From Mycolicibacterium sphagni (GTDB taxonomy: Bacteria > Actinomycetota > Actinomycetes > Mycobacteriales > Mycobacteriaceae): a DNA stretch of 64,000 nt. Positions 26,593-36,443 of this stretch are shown here, piece after piece. The notes beneath the pieces are model-generated. The model made no database searches, was not told the DNA's origin, and was given only the letters and a program-made list of their open reading frames with translations. The stretch's first letter is position 1. Each line of letters begins with the position of its first letter. The DNA is taken from NCBI RefSeq assembly GCF_013337765.1, contig NZ_VBSB01000009.1:120296-184295 (forward strand), in the 5' to 3' direction. Made by a program: the position numbers and the translations under genes.

Positions 26593-27330
26593 ATGGGGGA
26601 GACGGCGACGCATTCGCAGGAACTGCGGCCGCATTTCAACAGGGTGGTGCTCAAGCTCGGCGGGGAGATGTTCGGCGGCGGGTCGGTCGGGCTGGATCCC
26701 GACGTCGTCGCCCTGGTGGCCCGGCAGATCGCCGAAGTGGTGCGCAGCGGTGCGCAGGTCGCCGTCGTGATCGGTGGCGGAAACTTCTTCCGCGGCGCCC
26801 AGCTGCAGCAGCGTGGGATGGAACGCACCCGCTCGGACTACATGGGCATGCTCGGAACCGTGATGAACAGCCTTGCGCTGCAAGACTTCCTGGAGAAGGA
26901 AGGCATCGTCACCCGGGTGCAGACGGCGATCACCATGGGTCAGGTCGCCGAACCCTACATACCGTTGCGCGCGGTGCGTCACCTCGAGAAGGGGCGCGTG
27001 GTGATCTTCGGCGCCGGCATGGGGCTGCCGTACTTCTCCACCGACACCACCGCCGCGCAGCGTGCGCTGGAGATCCGTGCCGACATCGTCTTGATGGCCA
27101 AGGCGGTCGACGGCGTCTTCACCGCCGACCCGCGGCAGGACCCGAACGCTGAGATGCTCACCGAGATCAGCCACCGCGAGGTCATCGACCGGGGCCTTCA
27201 GGTGGCCGACGCCACCGCCTTCAGTTTGTGCATGGACAACGGGATGCCGATTCTGGTCTTCAACCTGCTGACCGATGGGAATATCGCCCGGGCGGTCGCA
27301 GGTGAGAAGATCGGAACTCTGGTCAGCTAG
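26593..27330 (+). CDS. pyrH: UMP kinase
   Basis: A 245-residue amino-acid-kinase-fold enzyme that phosphorylates UMP to UDP, essential for pyrimidine nucleotides. Visible blocks: [13 protein letters not shown] (phosphate loop), [40 protein letters not shown], and [45 protein letters not shown]. The start is ATG 26593, with GGAGGAG just upstream. An in-frame ATG at 26503 would translate through the hairpin and adds non-conserved residues. frr follows after 23 bases, the conserved pyrH-frr pair. Confidence 0.97.
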   Translation: MGETATHSQELRPHFNRVVLKLGGEMFGGGSVGLDPDVVALVARQIAEVVRSGAQVAVVIGGGNFFRGAQLQQRGMERTRSDYMGMLGTVMNSLALQDFLEKEGIVTRVQTAITMGQVAEPYIPLRAVRHLEKGRVVIFGAGMGLPYFSTDTTAAQRALEIRADIVLMAKAVDGVFTADPRQDPNAEMLTEISHREVIDRGLQVADATAFSLCMDNGMPILVFNLLTDGNIARAVAGEKIGTLVS

Positions 27331-27353
27331 TCAGCTAGGAGATGTGGCGCTAA

Positions 27354-27911
27354 ATGATTGAAGAGGCTCTCTTCGATGCCGAAGAGAAGATGGAGAAGGC
27401 CGTCGCGGTCGCCCGCGACGACTTGTCGTCCATCCGGACCGGACGGGCCAACCCCGGCATGTTCGCGCGCGTCGTCGTCGACTACTACGGCTCACCGACG
27501 CCGATCACACAGCTGTCGAGCGTCAACGTCCCAGAGGCACGGATGGTGGTCATCAAGCCTTATGAGGCTTCGCAATTGCGTGCGATCGAGGACGCCATCC
27601 GTAACTCCGACCTGGGCGTCAACCCCACCAACGACGGCAACATCATCCGGGTGTCGATCCCGCAGCTGACGGAGGAACGTCGCCGGGATCTGGTCAAGCA
27701 GGCCAAGTCCAAGGGCGAGGACGCCAAGGTGTCGGTGCGCAATATCCGCCGTCGCGCCATGGAGGAGCTGCACCGCATCCGCAAGGACGGCGAGGCCGGC
27801 GAGGACGAGGTCGGTCGCGCGGAGAAGGACTTGGACAAAGCCACCGGGACCTACGTCGGCCAGATCGATGAATTGGTCAAGCACAAAGAAGGCGAGTTGC
27901 TGGAGGTCTGA
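27354..27911 (+). CDS. frr: Ribosome recycling factor
   Basis: A 185-residue RRF, which with EF-G splits the post-termination ribosome. The pattern is standard: [59 protein letters not shown], then [45 protein letters not shown]. The length matches the family. The stop overlaps the cdsA start by one base (TGATG), so they are coupled. Confidence 0.98.
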   Translation: MIEEALFDAEEKMEKAVAVARDDLSSIRTGRANPGMFARVVVDYYGSPTPITQLSSVNVPEARMVVIKPYEASQLRAIEDAIRNSDLGVNPTNDGNIIRVSIPQLTEERRRDLVKQAKSKGEDAKVSVRNIRRRAMEELHRIRKDGEAGEDEVGRAEKDLDKATGTYVGQIDELVKHKEGELLEV

Positions 27912-28801
27912 TGGCCGCTCAGCAACCATTGCCTGTGGCAGACACCGAGTCCGGCGCACCCGGTCCCGCGCCGGAGAAGAAGACCTCTCGCGCCGGCCGT
28001 GATCTGCCCGCCGCAATCGCCGTCGGCGCCGCGCTTGGCGCGATGGCGATCGGCAGTCTGCTGTTCGCGCCGAAGTGGTGGTTCCCGCTGCTCGCCATCG
28101 CGATCGCGATCGCCACCCACGAGGTAGTCCGCCGGTTGCGCGAACACGGGTACGTGCTGCCCGTGGTGCCGCTGCTGGTCGGCGGCCAGGCGATGATCTG
28201 GCTGGCCTGGCCCTGGGGCGTCCCGGGGACGCTGGGCGCCTACGGCGGCACGATCGTGGTCGCCATGGTGTGGCGCCTGCTCGGCCAGGGCCTGCGCGAA
28301 CAGCCGGTCAACTATCTGCGGGACATCGCCGCGACCGTCCTGCTGGCCACCTGGGTACCGCTGTTCGCGAGTTTCACCGCGCTGCTGATCTTCCAGGACA
28401 ACGGCGGCGCCCGAGTCTTCACCGTGATCGCCACCGTCGTCTTCGCCGACATCGGTGGCTATACCGCCGGCGTCTTGTTCGGCAAGCATCTGCTGGCTCC
28501 GGCGATCAGCCCCAAGAAATCCTGGGAGGGGCTGGGCGGCTCACTGCTGTTCGGTATCGCCGCGTCCGTGCTGTCGGTGACGTTCCTGCTGGGCAAGCCC
28601 GCCTGGGTCGGGCTGCCGCTGGGGTTGATGCTGGTGATCACAGGCGTGCTGGGCGACCTGGTCGAGTCTCAGGTCAAGCGCGACCTGGGGATCAAGGATA
28701 TGGGCACGCTGCTGCCGGGCCACGGCGGGATCATGGACCGCATCGATGCGATGCTGCCGTCGGCGGTCGCCGGCTGGATCGTCCTCACGCTGCTGGCCTG
28801 A
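27911..28801 (+). CDS. cdsA: Phosphatidate cytidylyltransferase
   Basis: A 296-residue membrane enzyme making CDP-diacylglycerol from phosphatidate and CTP, the precursor of phosphatidylinositol, cardiolipin and PE. A soluble Pro-rich N-terminus of about 35 residues precedes roughly eight helices. The family signature near the C-terminus is clear: [32 protein letters not shown]. The start ATG 27911 overlaps the frr stop. rlmN follows after 32 bases. Confidence 0.96.
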   Translation: MAAQQPLPVADTESGAPGPAPEKKTSRAGRDLPAAIAVGAALGAMAIGSLLFAPKWWFPLLAIAIAIATHEVVRRLREHGYVLPVVPLLVGGQAMIWLAWPWGVPGTLGAYGGTIVVAMVWRLLGQGLREQPVNYLRDIAATVLLATWVPLFASFTALLIFQDNGGARVFTVIATVVFADIGGYTAGVLFGKHLLAPAISPKKSWEGLGGSLLFGIAASVLSVTFLLGKPAWVGLPLGLMLVITGVLGDLVESQVKRDLGIKDMGTLLPGHGGIMDRIDAMLPSAVAGWIVLTLLA

Positions 28802-28833
28802 GCCGATTTGCCCGTCCAGGGATACTGGACGCA

Positions 28834-29925
28834 ATGAAACAAGAGCTGGTCTTCGAGGCGCCGCGGCGTGCCCTGCCACCGCGCCATCTCGCCGACCTGG
28901 ACGCCGAGGGCCGAGCGGCCGCGGTGGCCGAGCTCGGGCTGCCGGCGTTTCGGGCCAAGCAGCTGGCCCAGCAGTACTACGGCCGGCTGCTGGCCGACCC
29001 GCAGCAGATGACCGATCTGCCGGCCGCGGTGCGCGATACGGTCGCCGAGGCGCTGTTCCCGAAGCTGTTGTCGGTGGCCAAAGAGGTCGAATGCGACGCG
29101 GGGGAGACCCGAAAAACGTTGTGGCGCGCCCACGATGGCACCACGTTCGAGTCGGTGCTGATGCGCTATCCGAACCGCAACACGGTCTGCATCTCGTCGC
29201 AGGCGGGCTGCGGGATGGCGTGCCCGTTCTGCGCGACCGGCCAGGGCGGGCTGACCCGCAACCTGAGTACGGCCGAGATCCTCGAGCAGGTGCGCGCGGC
29301 GGCGGTGACGTCGCGCGATGAGTTCGGGGAGCGGCTGTCCAACGTCGTGTTCATGGGGATGGGCGAGCCGCTGGCCAACTACGCACGCACGCTGGCCACG
29401 GTGCGGCGTATCACGGCCGCGGCGCCGGAGGGGTTCGGCATCTCGGCCCGGTCGGTGACGGTGTCGACCGTCGGGCTGGCGCCGGCGATCCGCAAGCTCG
29501 CCGACGAACATCTGGGCGTGACGCTGGCCGTGTCGCTGCACACCCCCGACGACGAACTGCGCGACACCCTGGTGCCGGTGAACAACCGCTGGAAGGTCAG
29601 CGAGGTGCTTGCCGCGGCCCGTTACTACGCCGATGCGACCGGCCGGCGGGTATCGATCGAGTACGCGCTGATTCGCGACGTCAACGACCAGCCATGGCGG
29701 GCCGACCTGCTGGGCAAGAAGCTGCACAAGGCGCTCGGGCCGCTGGTGCACGTCAACCTGATTCCGCTCAACCCGACGCCGGGCAGCCAATGGGATGCCA
29801 GCCCCAAGCCGGCCGAACGCGAGTTCGTCCGCCGGGTCAAGGCTGCCGGAGTGTCGTGCACGGTGCGGGATACCCGCGGACGCGAGATCGCGGCGGCCTG
29901 CGGCCAGCTCGCCGCCGAGGGTTAA
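28834..29925 (+). CDS. rlmN: Dual-specificity rRNA/tRNA methyltransferase RlmN
   Basis: A 363-residue radical-SAM enzyme that methylates C2 of A2503 in 23S rRNA and A37 in some tRNAs. The 4Fe-4S motif Cys126-x3-Cys130-x2-Cys133 is in [16 protein letters not shown]. The GEP motif is in [13 protein letters not shown], and the C-terminal [19 protein letters not shown] carries the methyl-relay cysteines. ATG 28834 was chosen as the conserved start; the longer open frame upstream is a shadow of cdsA. It closes the pyrH-frr-cdsA-rlmN run. Confidence 0.97.
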   Translation: MKQELVFEAPRRALPPRHLADLDAEGRAAAVAELGLPAFRAKQLAQQYYGRLLADPQQMTDLPAAVRDTVAEALFPKLLSVAKEVECDAGETRKTLWRAHDGTTFESVLMRYPNRNTVCISSQAGCGMACPFCATGQGGLTRNLSTAEILEQVRAAAVTSRDEFGERLSNVVFMGMGEPLANYARTLATVRRITAAAPEGFGISARSVTVSTVGLAPAIRKLADEHLGVTLAVSLHTPDDELRDTLVPVNNRWKVSEVLAAARYYADATGRRVSIEYALIRDVNDQPWRADLLGKKLHKALGPLVHVNLIPLNPTPGSQWDASPKPAEREFVRRVKAAGVSCTVRDTRGREIAAACGQLAAEG

Positions 29926-29937
29926 CTACCGCCAAAC

Positions 29938-29982
29938 CGACGTTTCGCAGAAGAAATGCGAGTAGATCGCGACAAAACGTCG
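29938..29982. terminator. Inverted repeat between rlmN and the DUF2631 gene
   Basis: CGACGTTT (29938-29945) and AAACGTCG (29975-29982) are a perfect 8-bp inverted repeat with a second small repeat (TCGCA/TGCGA) inside. It lies between convergent genes and probably ends both transcripts. Confidence 0.4.
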
Positions 29983-30000
29983 ATCTCGACGCAGATAGCT

Positions 30001-30255
30001 TTAGCGGATCCAGCCGCGGCGACGACCCCACCAGTCGCGAACGGTCGCAGCGAAGACCAGGACCGCGAACACCACCAGCACGTAATCCTCGACGTGGCCG
30101 ACGTGGTTGCCCTTCAGCATCGCCAGCAGGAAGAGGGTGATGAAAATGCCAACACCGTGCCAGGTGCGTGGGGTGATATTGCTCCAGCCCCAGGCGGCCG
30201 AGGGTACGTCGGCAGGGTCGACCTCTGTGTAGCGCTCCACCTCGGTGCTGACCAT
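30001..30255 (-). CDS. DUF2631 membrane protein
   Basis: An 84-residue protein of the actinobacterial DUF2631 family (Rv2876-like). A polar N-terminus with AAWGWSNITPRTWHGVGIF precedes two helices (about 34-48 and 55-73) joined by KGNHVGHVED, and a basic tail WWGRRRGWIR. The N-terminal Trp/His-rich motif is the family mark; function is unknown. It is convergent with rlmN and follows the photolyase start region on the opposite side by 61 bases. Confidence 0.85.
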   Translation of the reverse strand: MVSTEVERYTEVDPADVPSAAWGWSNITPRTWHGVGIFITLFLLAMLKGNHVGHVEDYVLVVFAVLVFAATVRDWWGRRRGWIR

Positions 30256-30316
30256 TGCGGCTCCTGTTCACAGATCGGCAATCGCCGTAATTCTGGCATA
30301 CGCACCCGGCGCGGGC

Positions 30317-31675
30317 TCAGCCGATCTGGCCGTAGCGTCGCAACGCCTCGGTGCGCTCGGCGGCGTGATCGACGATCGGCTCCGGGTAACCGGCGGGCCG
30401 GCCGCCTTTCAGGCGGTGGACGTCGGCGCCGGCCAGTTCGGGGACGGCCAACTCCGGCACCCAGCGCCGCACGTACTCGCCCGCGGGATCGAACTTCTGG
30501 CCCTGCGCCGTCGGATTGAACACCCGGAAGTACGGCGCCGCGTCGGTCCCCGAGCCGGCACACCACTGCCAGCCGTGCTGGTTGCTGGCCATATCGCCGT
30601 CCACCAGCTGCTCCAGAAACCAGCGGGCTCCCCACTGCCACGGCAGGTGCAGATCTTTGACCAGAAACGACGCCACGATCATCCGCACCCTGTTGTGCAT
30701 GAAGCCGGAGTCGCGCAGCTGTCGCATCCCCGCGTCGACGATCGGGTAGCCGGTGCGGCCCTGCTTCCAGGCTTCGAACAGCGCGTCGGCCTCGGCGCCG
30801 GTGTCGACCTCGATGGTGTCGAAGTTGCGGTTCCAGTTCCACCACGCGCTCTTGGGCCACTCGTGCAGCACCGCGGCGTAGAAATCGCGGAACGCCAGCT
30901 CCCGCAGGTAGGCGCCGGGGCCGGTGGCCCGGAAGTTCAGATCCGCGGCCATCGTGCGGGGATGGATCGTGCCGAACTTCAGGTGTGCTGACATGCGGCT
31001 GATCCCCGGCTTGTCCGGGCGGTTACGGTCCTCGGCGTAGTCGGCCAGCCCGGCGTCGACGAACTGCGCCCACCGGTCCCGTGCGGCCGTCTCGCCGGCC
31101 GCCAGGTCCAGGTCGGCACCGGGGTCGGGGGCGTTCACCCGGTATTTCGATGGCAGGCTGGCCGGGTCGATCCAGTTCACCGAGGCTGTCGCCGACGGCG
31201 CGGGGGAGCGCCAGCCCATTTCCCGCCACCGGGCCAGGTACGGCGTGAACACCTTGTACGGGGTCCCGTCGTCCTTGGTGACCCGGCCCGGGGAGACGAG
31301 ATAGGGCGAACTCGTGGCCCGCAGCTCCGCGCCCACGTCGGCAAGCGCGGCGGCCACCGCCTCGTCGCGCCGCACGCCGAACGGACTGAAGTCGGCCGAG
31401 ATATGCACCTCGGTAGCACCGATTTCCTTGCACAGCAACGGTATTCGTTGCTCGGGACGCCCGCGAGTGATCAGCAGCCGCCCGCCCATGGCATCGGAGA
31501 GCTCACGCAGCGAATCGCCGAGGAACTGCGGCCGGCGCGGACCCGACGATTTCTCCAGCCTTGGATCCAGTACGAAGCAGCCGAGCACCTCGGCCCCGTC
31601 GGCGGCGGCCTCCAGCAGGGGCGGCAGGTCGTGCAGGCGCAGATCGCGGCGGAACCACAGCAGGGTCGACGGCAT
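30317..31675 (-). CDS. phr: Deoxyribodipyrimidine photolyase (class I CPD)
   Basis: A 452-residue FAD photolyase that repairs UV-induced pyrimidine dimers with blue light. The N-terminal antenna-binding Rossmann domain starts MPSTLLWFRRDLRLHDLPPL. The C-terminal FAD domain has RMSAHLKFGTIHPR, LRELAFRDFYAAVLHEWP, FEAWKQGRTGYPIVDAGMRQLRDSGFMHNRVRMIVASFLVKDLHLPWQWGARWF and NQHGWQWCAGSGTDAAPYFRVFNP, the dimer- and FAD-contacting blocks. ATG 31675 gives the conserved N-terminus. It is divergent from dxr over 52 bases. I do not recall a photolyase at this place in M. tuberculosis. Confidence 0.95.
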   Translation of the reverse strand: MPSTLLWFRRDLRLHDLPPLLEAAADGAEVLGCFVLDPRLEKSSGPRRPQFLGDSLRELSDAMGGRLLITRGRPEQRIPLLCKEIGATEVHISADFSPFGVRRDEAVAAALADVGAELRATSSPYLVSPGRVTKDDGTPYKVFTPYLARWREMGWRSPAPSATASVNWIDPASLPSKYRVNAPDPGADLDLAAGETAARDRWAQFVDAGLADYAEDRNRPDKPGISRMSAHLKFGTIHPRTMAADLNFRATGPGAYLRELAFRDFYAAVLHEWPKSAWWNWNRNFDTIEVDTGAEADALFEAWKQGRTGYPIVDAGMRQLRDSGFMHNRVRMIVASFLVKDLHLPWQWGARWFLEQLVDGDMASNQHGWQWCAGSGTDAAPYFRVFNPTAQGQKFDPAGEYVRRWVPELAVPELAGADVHRLKGGRPAGYPEPIVDHAAERTEALRRYGQIG

Positions 31676-31727
31676 GTTTCCATGCTGCCCTGCCGAAGTA
31701 GGCGGCCGGAGGCGGCACAATTGATGG

Positions 31728-32894
31728 GTGAGCCCCGCCAACCGCCTCCGGGTCCTGATCCTGGGCAGCACCGGTTCCATCGGAACCCAGGCGCTGGAGG
31801 TCATCGCCCAGAACCCGGACCGCTTCGAAGTCGTCGGGCTGGCCGCCGGCGGCGGAAACCCCGACCTGCTGGCCCGCCAGCGCGCCGAGACCGGCGTGAC
31901 GAATATCGCGGTCGCCGACCCCGTGGCCGCCGAGAAGCTCGGTGAGGTCGCCTACAGCGGCCCGGACGGGGTCACCCGGCTGGTCGAGAACACGCAGGCC
32001 GACGTCGTGCTCAACGCCCTGGTCGGGGCGCTGGGGCTGCACCCGACTCTGGCCGCGCTGGCCAGCGGCGCCCGCCTGGCGCTGGCCAACAAGGAATCGC
32101 TGGTCGCCGGTGGCCCGCTGGTGGTCAAGGCTGCCCAACCTGGCCAGATCGTGCCCGTCGACTCCGAACACTCCGCGCTGGCCCAGTGCCTGCGGTCCGG
32201 CAGCGCCGACGAGGTCGCCAAGCTGGTGCTCACCGCCTCCGGTGGGCCGTTCCGCGGCTGGTCGGCGGCCCAGCTCGAGCCCGTCACGCCTGAACAAGCC
32301 GGCGCCCACCCCACCTGGAACATGGGCCCGATGAACACGCTGAACTCGGCGTCGCTGGTCAACAAGGGTCTGGAGCTGATCGAGACGCACCTGTTGTTCG
32401 GTGTCCCGTACGACCGTGTCGAGGTCGTGGTGCACCCGCAGTCGATCGTGCACTCGATGGTGACGTTCACCGACGGCTCCACGATCGCCCAAGCCAGCCC
32501 GCCGGATATGAAGCTGCCGATCTCGCTGGCCCTGGGCTGGCCCGACCGGGTGCCGGCCGCCGCCGCGGCCTGTGACTTCACCAAGGCCTCGACCTGGGAG
32601 TTCGAACCGCTGGACGCCTCGGTGTTCCCCGCCGTCGACCTGGCCCGGCACGCCGGGCAGACCGGCGGCAGCCTGACCGCGGTCTACAACGCCGCGAACG
32701 AAGAGGCCGCCGCGGCTTTCCTCGACGGCAAGATCGGTTTCCCGGCCATCGTGCGAACAATTGCCAACGTCCTGCACGCCGCCGACCAGTGGGCCGCTGA
32801 ACCCGCTACCGTGGAAGAAGTACTTGACGCGCAGCGATGGGCGCGGGAACGCGCCCGCGAGGCCGTCACACAGGAGGTCGCTTCAATCCGATGA
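31728..32894 (+). CDS. dxr: 1-deoxy-D-xylulose-5-phosphate reductoisomerase
   Basis: A 388-residue enzyme converting DXP to MEP with NADPH, the first committed step of the non-mevalonate isoprenoid route and target of fosmidomycin. Seen: NADPH loop [30 protein letters not shown], the metal and substrate site [12 protein letters not shown] (Asp-x-Glu), the GGPFRGW flexible loop and [22 protein letters not shown]. Start GTG 31728. It overlaps rip, and ispG of the same pathway follows rip. Confidence 0.97.
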   Translation: MSPANRLRVLILGSTGSIGTQALEVIAQNPDRFEVVGLAAGGGNPDLLARQRAETGVTNIAVADPVAAEKLGEVAYSGPDGVTRLVENTQADVVLNALVGALGLHPTLAALASGARLALANKESLVAGGPLVVKAAQPGQIVPVDSEHSALAQCLRSGSADEVAKLVLTASGGPFRGWSAAQLEPVTPEQAGAHPTWNMGPMNTLNSASLVNKGLELIETHLLFGVPYDRVEVVVHPQSIVHSMVTFTDGSTIAQASPPDMKLPISLALGWPDRVPAAAAACDFTKASTWEFEPLDASVFPAVDLARHAGQTGGSLTAVYNAANEEAAAAFLDGKIGFPAIVRTIANVLHAADQWAAEPATVEEVLDAQRWARERAREAVTQEVASIR

Positions 32895-34129
32895 TGTTCG
32901 TTATCGGCATTGCGCTGTTCGCACTCTGCATCCTCATCTCGGTTGCACTGCACGAGTGCGGTCACATGTGGGTGGCGCGTGCCACCGGAATGAAGGTGCG
33001 CCGCTACTTCGTGGGCTTCGGCCCCACCCTGTGGTCGACCCACCGGCCCAACAAGCTCGGCTCCACCGAGTACGGCGTCAAGGCCGTCCCGCTGGGCGGC
33101 TTCTGCGATATCGCGGGCATGACCTCGGTCGAGGAGCTCACGCCTGAAGAGCGCCCGTACGCGATGTACAAGCAGGACACCTGGAAGCGGGTCGCGGTGC
33201 TGTTCGCCGGTCCGGCGATGAACTTCATCATCGGCCTGGTGCTGGTCTATGGGATCGCCGTCATCTGGGGCCTGCCCAACCTGCACGCGCCGACCACCGC
33301 TGTCGTCGGCGAAACACAGTGTGTCGCACCAGAAGTCACCAAGGGCAAGCTTGGTGACTGCACCGGCCCCGGCCCGGCCGCGCTGGCCGGCATCAAGCCC
33401 GGTGACGTCGTCCTCAAGGTCGGGAACACCGACGTGAAGAACTTCGACGAGATGGTCGTCGCCGTGCGCGGAGCCGCAGGCCCGACGCCGTTCGTCGTGC
33501 AGCGCAGCGAGAACGGGGCCACCCGCGAATTCACCACCACCGTCGACGTCACCCCCACCCAGCGCTACGCCGCCAAGGAGAAGGGCGCCGAGCCGGTGCC
33601 CACCAGCGTCGGTGCCGTCGGCGTCGGCGCCGCCACCTTCCCGCCCACGCAGTACAACCTGCTGACCGCGGTGCCGGCCACCTTTACCTTCAGCGGGGAT
33701 CTGGCCGTCGAGCTGGGCAAGTCGCTGGCCAAGATCCCGACCAAGGTCGGCGCCCTGATTCACTCCATCGGCGGTGGCGAGCGCGACCCCGAGACGCCGA
33801 TCAGCGTCGTGGGCGCCAGCATCATCGGCGGCGACACCGTCGACCACGGGTTGTGGGTGGCGTTCTGGTTCTTCCTGGCCCAGCTGAACTTCGTGCTCGG
33901 CGCGATCAACCTGGTGCCGCTGCTGCCGTTCGACGGCGGCCACATCGCGATCGCCGTGTACGAGAAGATCCGCAACCTCCTCCGATCGGCGCGCGGCAAG
34001 GTCGCCGCAGCGCCGGTGAACTACCTGAAGCTGATGCCCGCCACCTACGTGATCCTCGTCGTGGTGGTCGGCTACATGCTGTTGACCGTCACTGCTGACC
34101 TGGTCAACCCCATCCGGCTTTTCCAGTAA
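32891..34129 (+). CDS. rip: Site-2 protease Rip1 (M50)
   Basis: A 412-residue intramembrane zinc metalloprotease. The active site is His21-Glu22-x2-His25 (HECGH) in the first helix, with the third ligand Asp348 in [12 protein letters not shown]-like region lies about 135-220. In M. tuberculosis Rip1 cleaves anti-sigma factors RskA, RslA and RsmA and is needed for virulence and cell-envelope control. [10 protein letters not shown] matches the M. tuberculosis N-terminus, so the first of two ATGs (32891) is used; it overlaps the dxr stop. Compare the motif-less S2P-like domain at 6196-9495. Confidence 0.97.
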   Translation: MMFVIGIALFALCILISVALHECGHMWVARATGMKVRRYFVGFGPTLWSTHRPNKLGSTEYGVKAVPLGGFCDIAGMTSVEELTPEERPYAMYKQDTWKRVAVLFAGPAMNFIIGLVLVYGIAVIWGLPNLHAPTTAVVGETQCVAPEVTKGKLGDCTGPGPAALAGIKPGDVVLKVGNTDVKNFDEMVVAVRGAAGPTPFVVQRSENGATREFTTTVDVTPTQRYAAKEKGAEPVPTSVGAVGVGAATFPPTQYNLLTAVPATFTFSGDLAVELGKSLAKIPTKVGALIHSIGGGERDPETPISVVGASIIGGDTVDHGLWVAFWFFLAQLNFVLGAINLVPLLPFDGGHIAIAVYEKIRNLLRSARGKVAAAPVNYLKLMPATYVILVVVVGYMLLTVTADLVNPIRLFQ

Positions 34130-34170
34130 GTCGGCCCGCATCGTGGAGATGAGATCGTGGAGATGAAACA

Positions 34171-35331
34171 GTGACTTCGATAGGCCTGGGTATGCCGGCC
34201 CCACCGGCGCCCGTTCTCGCGCCCCGCCGAAAGACCCGTCAGCTCATGGTGCGCGACGTCGGCGTCGGCAGTGACTCTCCGATCTCGGTGCAGTCGATGT
34301 GCACCACCAAGACCCACGACGTCAACACCACCCTGCAGCAGATTGCCGAGCTGACCGCCGCCGGCTGCGACATCGTCCGGGTGGCCTGCCCGCGCCAGGA
34401 AGACGCCGACGCGCTGGCCGAAATCGCCAGGCACAGCAACATTCCGGTGATCGCCGACATCCACTTCCAACCGAAGTACATCTTCGCTGCGATCGACGCC
34501 GGCTGCGCGGCCGTGCGCGTCAACCCCGGCAACATCAAGGAGTTCGACGGCCGGGTCGGCGAGGTCGCCAAGGCGGCGGGCGCGGCCGGCATCCCGATCC
34601 GCATCGGCGTCAACGCCGGCTCGCTGGACAAGCGCTTCATGGAGAAGTACGGCAAGGCCACCCCGGAGGCGCTCGTCGAGTCCGCGCTCTGGGAGGCCTC
34701 GCTGTTCGAGGAGCACGGCTTCGGCAACATCAAGATCAGCGTCAAGCACAACGACCCGGTCGTGATGGTGGCCGCCTACGAGCTGCTCGCCGAAAAGTGC
34801 GATTACCCACTGCATCTCGGCGTGACGGAGGCCGGGCCCGCGTTCCAGGGCACCATCAAGTCGGCGGTCGCCTTCGGCGCGCTGCTGTCACGGGGGATCG
34901 GTGACACCATCCGGGTGTCGCTGTCGGCTCCGCCCGTCGAAGAAGTCAAGGTCGGCAACCAGATCCTCGAGTCGCTGAACCTACGGCCCCGTGGGCTGGA
35001 GATCGTGTCCTGCCCGTCCTGCGGGCGGGCTCAGGTCGACGTCTACGCCTTGGCCAACGCCGTGTCCGCGGGACTCGACGGACTCGACGTGCCGCTGCGG
35101 GTGGCGGTGATGGGTTGTGTCGTCAACGGCCCGGGTGAGGCTCGGGAGGCCGACCTCGGGGTGGCGTCGGGCAACGGCAAGGGCCAGATCTTCGTCAAGG
35201 GCGAAGTGATCAAGACCGTGCCCGAGGCGATGATCGTCGAGACGTTGATCGAAGAGGCGATGCGCCTTGCCGAGGATCAGCGCGGCACGGATACATCTGC
35301 CAGCGGTTCGCCGGTGGTGACCGTAAGCTGA
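34171..35331 (+). CDS. ispG: 4-hydroxy-3-methylbut-2-enyl diphosphate synthase (IspG/GcpE)
   Basis: A 386-residue 4Fe-4S enzyme converting MEcPP to HMBPP in the MEP isoprenoid route. The TIM-barrel part has [22 protein letters not shown] and [29 protein letters not shown]. The cluster-binding part has [12 protein letters not shown] and [24 protein letters not shown] (three cysteines and the Glu ligand). It starts 41 bases after rip in the order dxr-rip-ispG shared by mycobacteria. A small hairpin follows the stop. Confidence 0.97.
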   Translation: MTSIGLGMPAPPAPVLAPRRKTRQLMVRDVGVGSDSPISVQSMCTTKTHDVNTTLQQIAELTAAGCDIVRVACPRQEDADALAEIARHSNIPVIADIHFQPKYIFAAIDAGCAAVRVNPGNIKEFDGRVGEVAKAAGAAGIPIRIGVNAGSLDKRFMEKYGKATPEALVESALWEASLFEEHGFGNIKISVKHNDPVVMVAAYELLAEKCDYPLHLGVTEAGPAFQGTIKSAVAFGALLSRGIGDTIRVSLSAPPVEEVKVGNQILESLNLRPRGLEIVSCPSCGRAQVDVYALANAVSAGLDGLDVPLRVAVMGCVVNGPGEAREADLGVASGNGKGQIFVKGEVIKTVPEAMIVETLIEEAMRLAEDQRGTDTSASGSPVVTVS

Positions 35332-35337
35332 TGGCGT

Positions 35338-35353
35338 AACCCGCCGGGGTTTT
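35338..35353 (+). terminator. Weak hairpin after ispG
   Basis: AACCC (35338-35342) pairs with GGGTT (35347-35351), followed by TTC, six bases past the ispG stop. Short stem; could be a weak intrinsic terminator. Confidence 0.3.
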
Positions 35354-35375
35354 CAGCCCGCAGAAAGAAACCGCC

Positions 35376-36230
35376 ATGTCGGCTCCGCCACTGTTTCGCC
35401 TGGTCGACGAACGACGGGTATCAGTGGTTCGCGACGCCGCGGCGGTGGACCGGGTACTCACCGACGATCCGGTCGGATCCTGCATGGTCGCCGCGCGGGT
35501 CGCTGACCATGGTGTCGAGCCGCAGGCCATCGGTGGCGAGCTCTGGACGCGGCGGCGTGCCGAGGAATCGTTGTGCTACGCCGGGGCCAACCTGATCCCG
35601 CTGCGCGGTGCGCAGCCCGACCTGCATGCCTTCGCCGATAAGGCGATGAGCACCGCGCGGCGTTGTTCATCTCTGGTCGGCCGGGCCGAGCTGGTGTTGC
35701 CGATGTGGGATCGCCTGCAACACGCCTGGGGTCCGGCCCGAGATGTGCGCGACCACCAACCGCTGATGGCCCTCGGTGTGCCGCCGGCGTGCCGGATCGA
35801 CCCGGCGGTGCGCCGGGTGCGGGTCGACGAGCTGGACGCCTATCTGGTGGCTGCCATCGACATGTTCATCGGCGAGGTCGGGATCGATCCGCGCATCGGT
35901 GACGGCGGTCGGGGATACCGGCGCCGGGTCGCCAGCCTCATTGCGGCGGGCCGGGCCTACGCCCGCTTCGAGCACGGCCAAGTGGTGTTCAAGGCCGAGG
36001 TGGGTTCGCAGTCCCCGGTCGTCGGCCAGATCCAGGGCGTCTGGGTGCATCCCGAGTGGCGCGGCCATGGGCTGGGCACGGCGGGCACCGCAGCCGTGGC
36101 CACCGCGGTGGTCGACAGCGGGCGAATCGCCAGCCTCTATGTCAACAGCTTCAACTCGGTCGCGCGGGCGGCCTACACCCGCGTCGGCTTCACCGAGGTC
36201 GGGATGTTCGCAACAGTCTTGCTCGACTGA
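35376..36230 (+). CDS. GNAT N-acetyltransferase with DUF4081 domain (Rv2867c-like)
   Basis: A 284-residue protein. The N-terminal half (about 1-140) is the actinobacterial DUF4081 type, with LTDDPVGSCMVAARVAD and ELWTRRRAEESLCYAGANLIPL. The C-terminal half is a GNAT acetyl-CoA domain with IQGVWVHPEWRGHGLGTAGTAAVA (the Q/RxxGxG pyrophosphate loop) and VNSFNSVARAAYTRVGF. The substrate is unknown. Its position just after ispG is the same as Rv2867c in M. tuberculosis. Confidence 0.9.
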   Translation: MSAPPLFRLVDERRVSVVRDAAAVDRVLTDDPVGSCMVAARVADHGVEPQAIGGELWTRRRAEESLCYAGANLIPLRGAQPDLHAFADKAMSTARRCSSLVGRAELVLPMWDRLQHAWGPARDVRDHQPLMALGVPPACRIDPAVRRVRVDELDAYLVAAIDMFIGEVGIDPRIGDGGRGYRRRVASLIAAGRAYARFEHGQVVFKAEVGSQSPVVGQIQGVWVHPEWRGHGLGTAGTAAVATAVVDSGRIASLYVNSFNSVARAAYTRVGFTEVGMFATVLLD

Positions 36231-36443
36231 GCGCCAACCAGCCAATCCAGCCGGTCGGTCAATTCTCGGTTAATGGCTGGCAATGGCTGGATTTAGTTTG
36301 CTCAATTCGTAACTAATGCGTTCGACACCGGCTTAGCATCGGATTTGCGCGACGAAAGTCGCACAACTGTCGGGGAGTCCGTGGTGGGCCGCCGTGGTTT
36401 CTAGGACCGCACCCATTCGCGGTAATGGGTCGCGGGGGTTCAA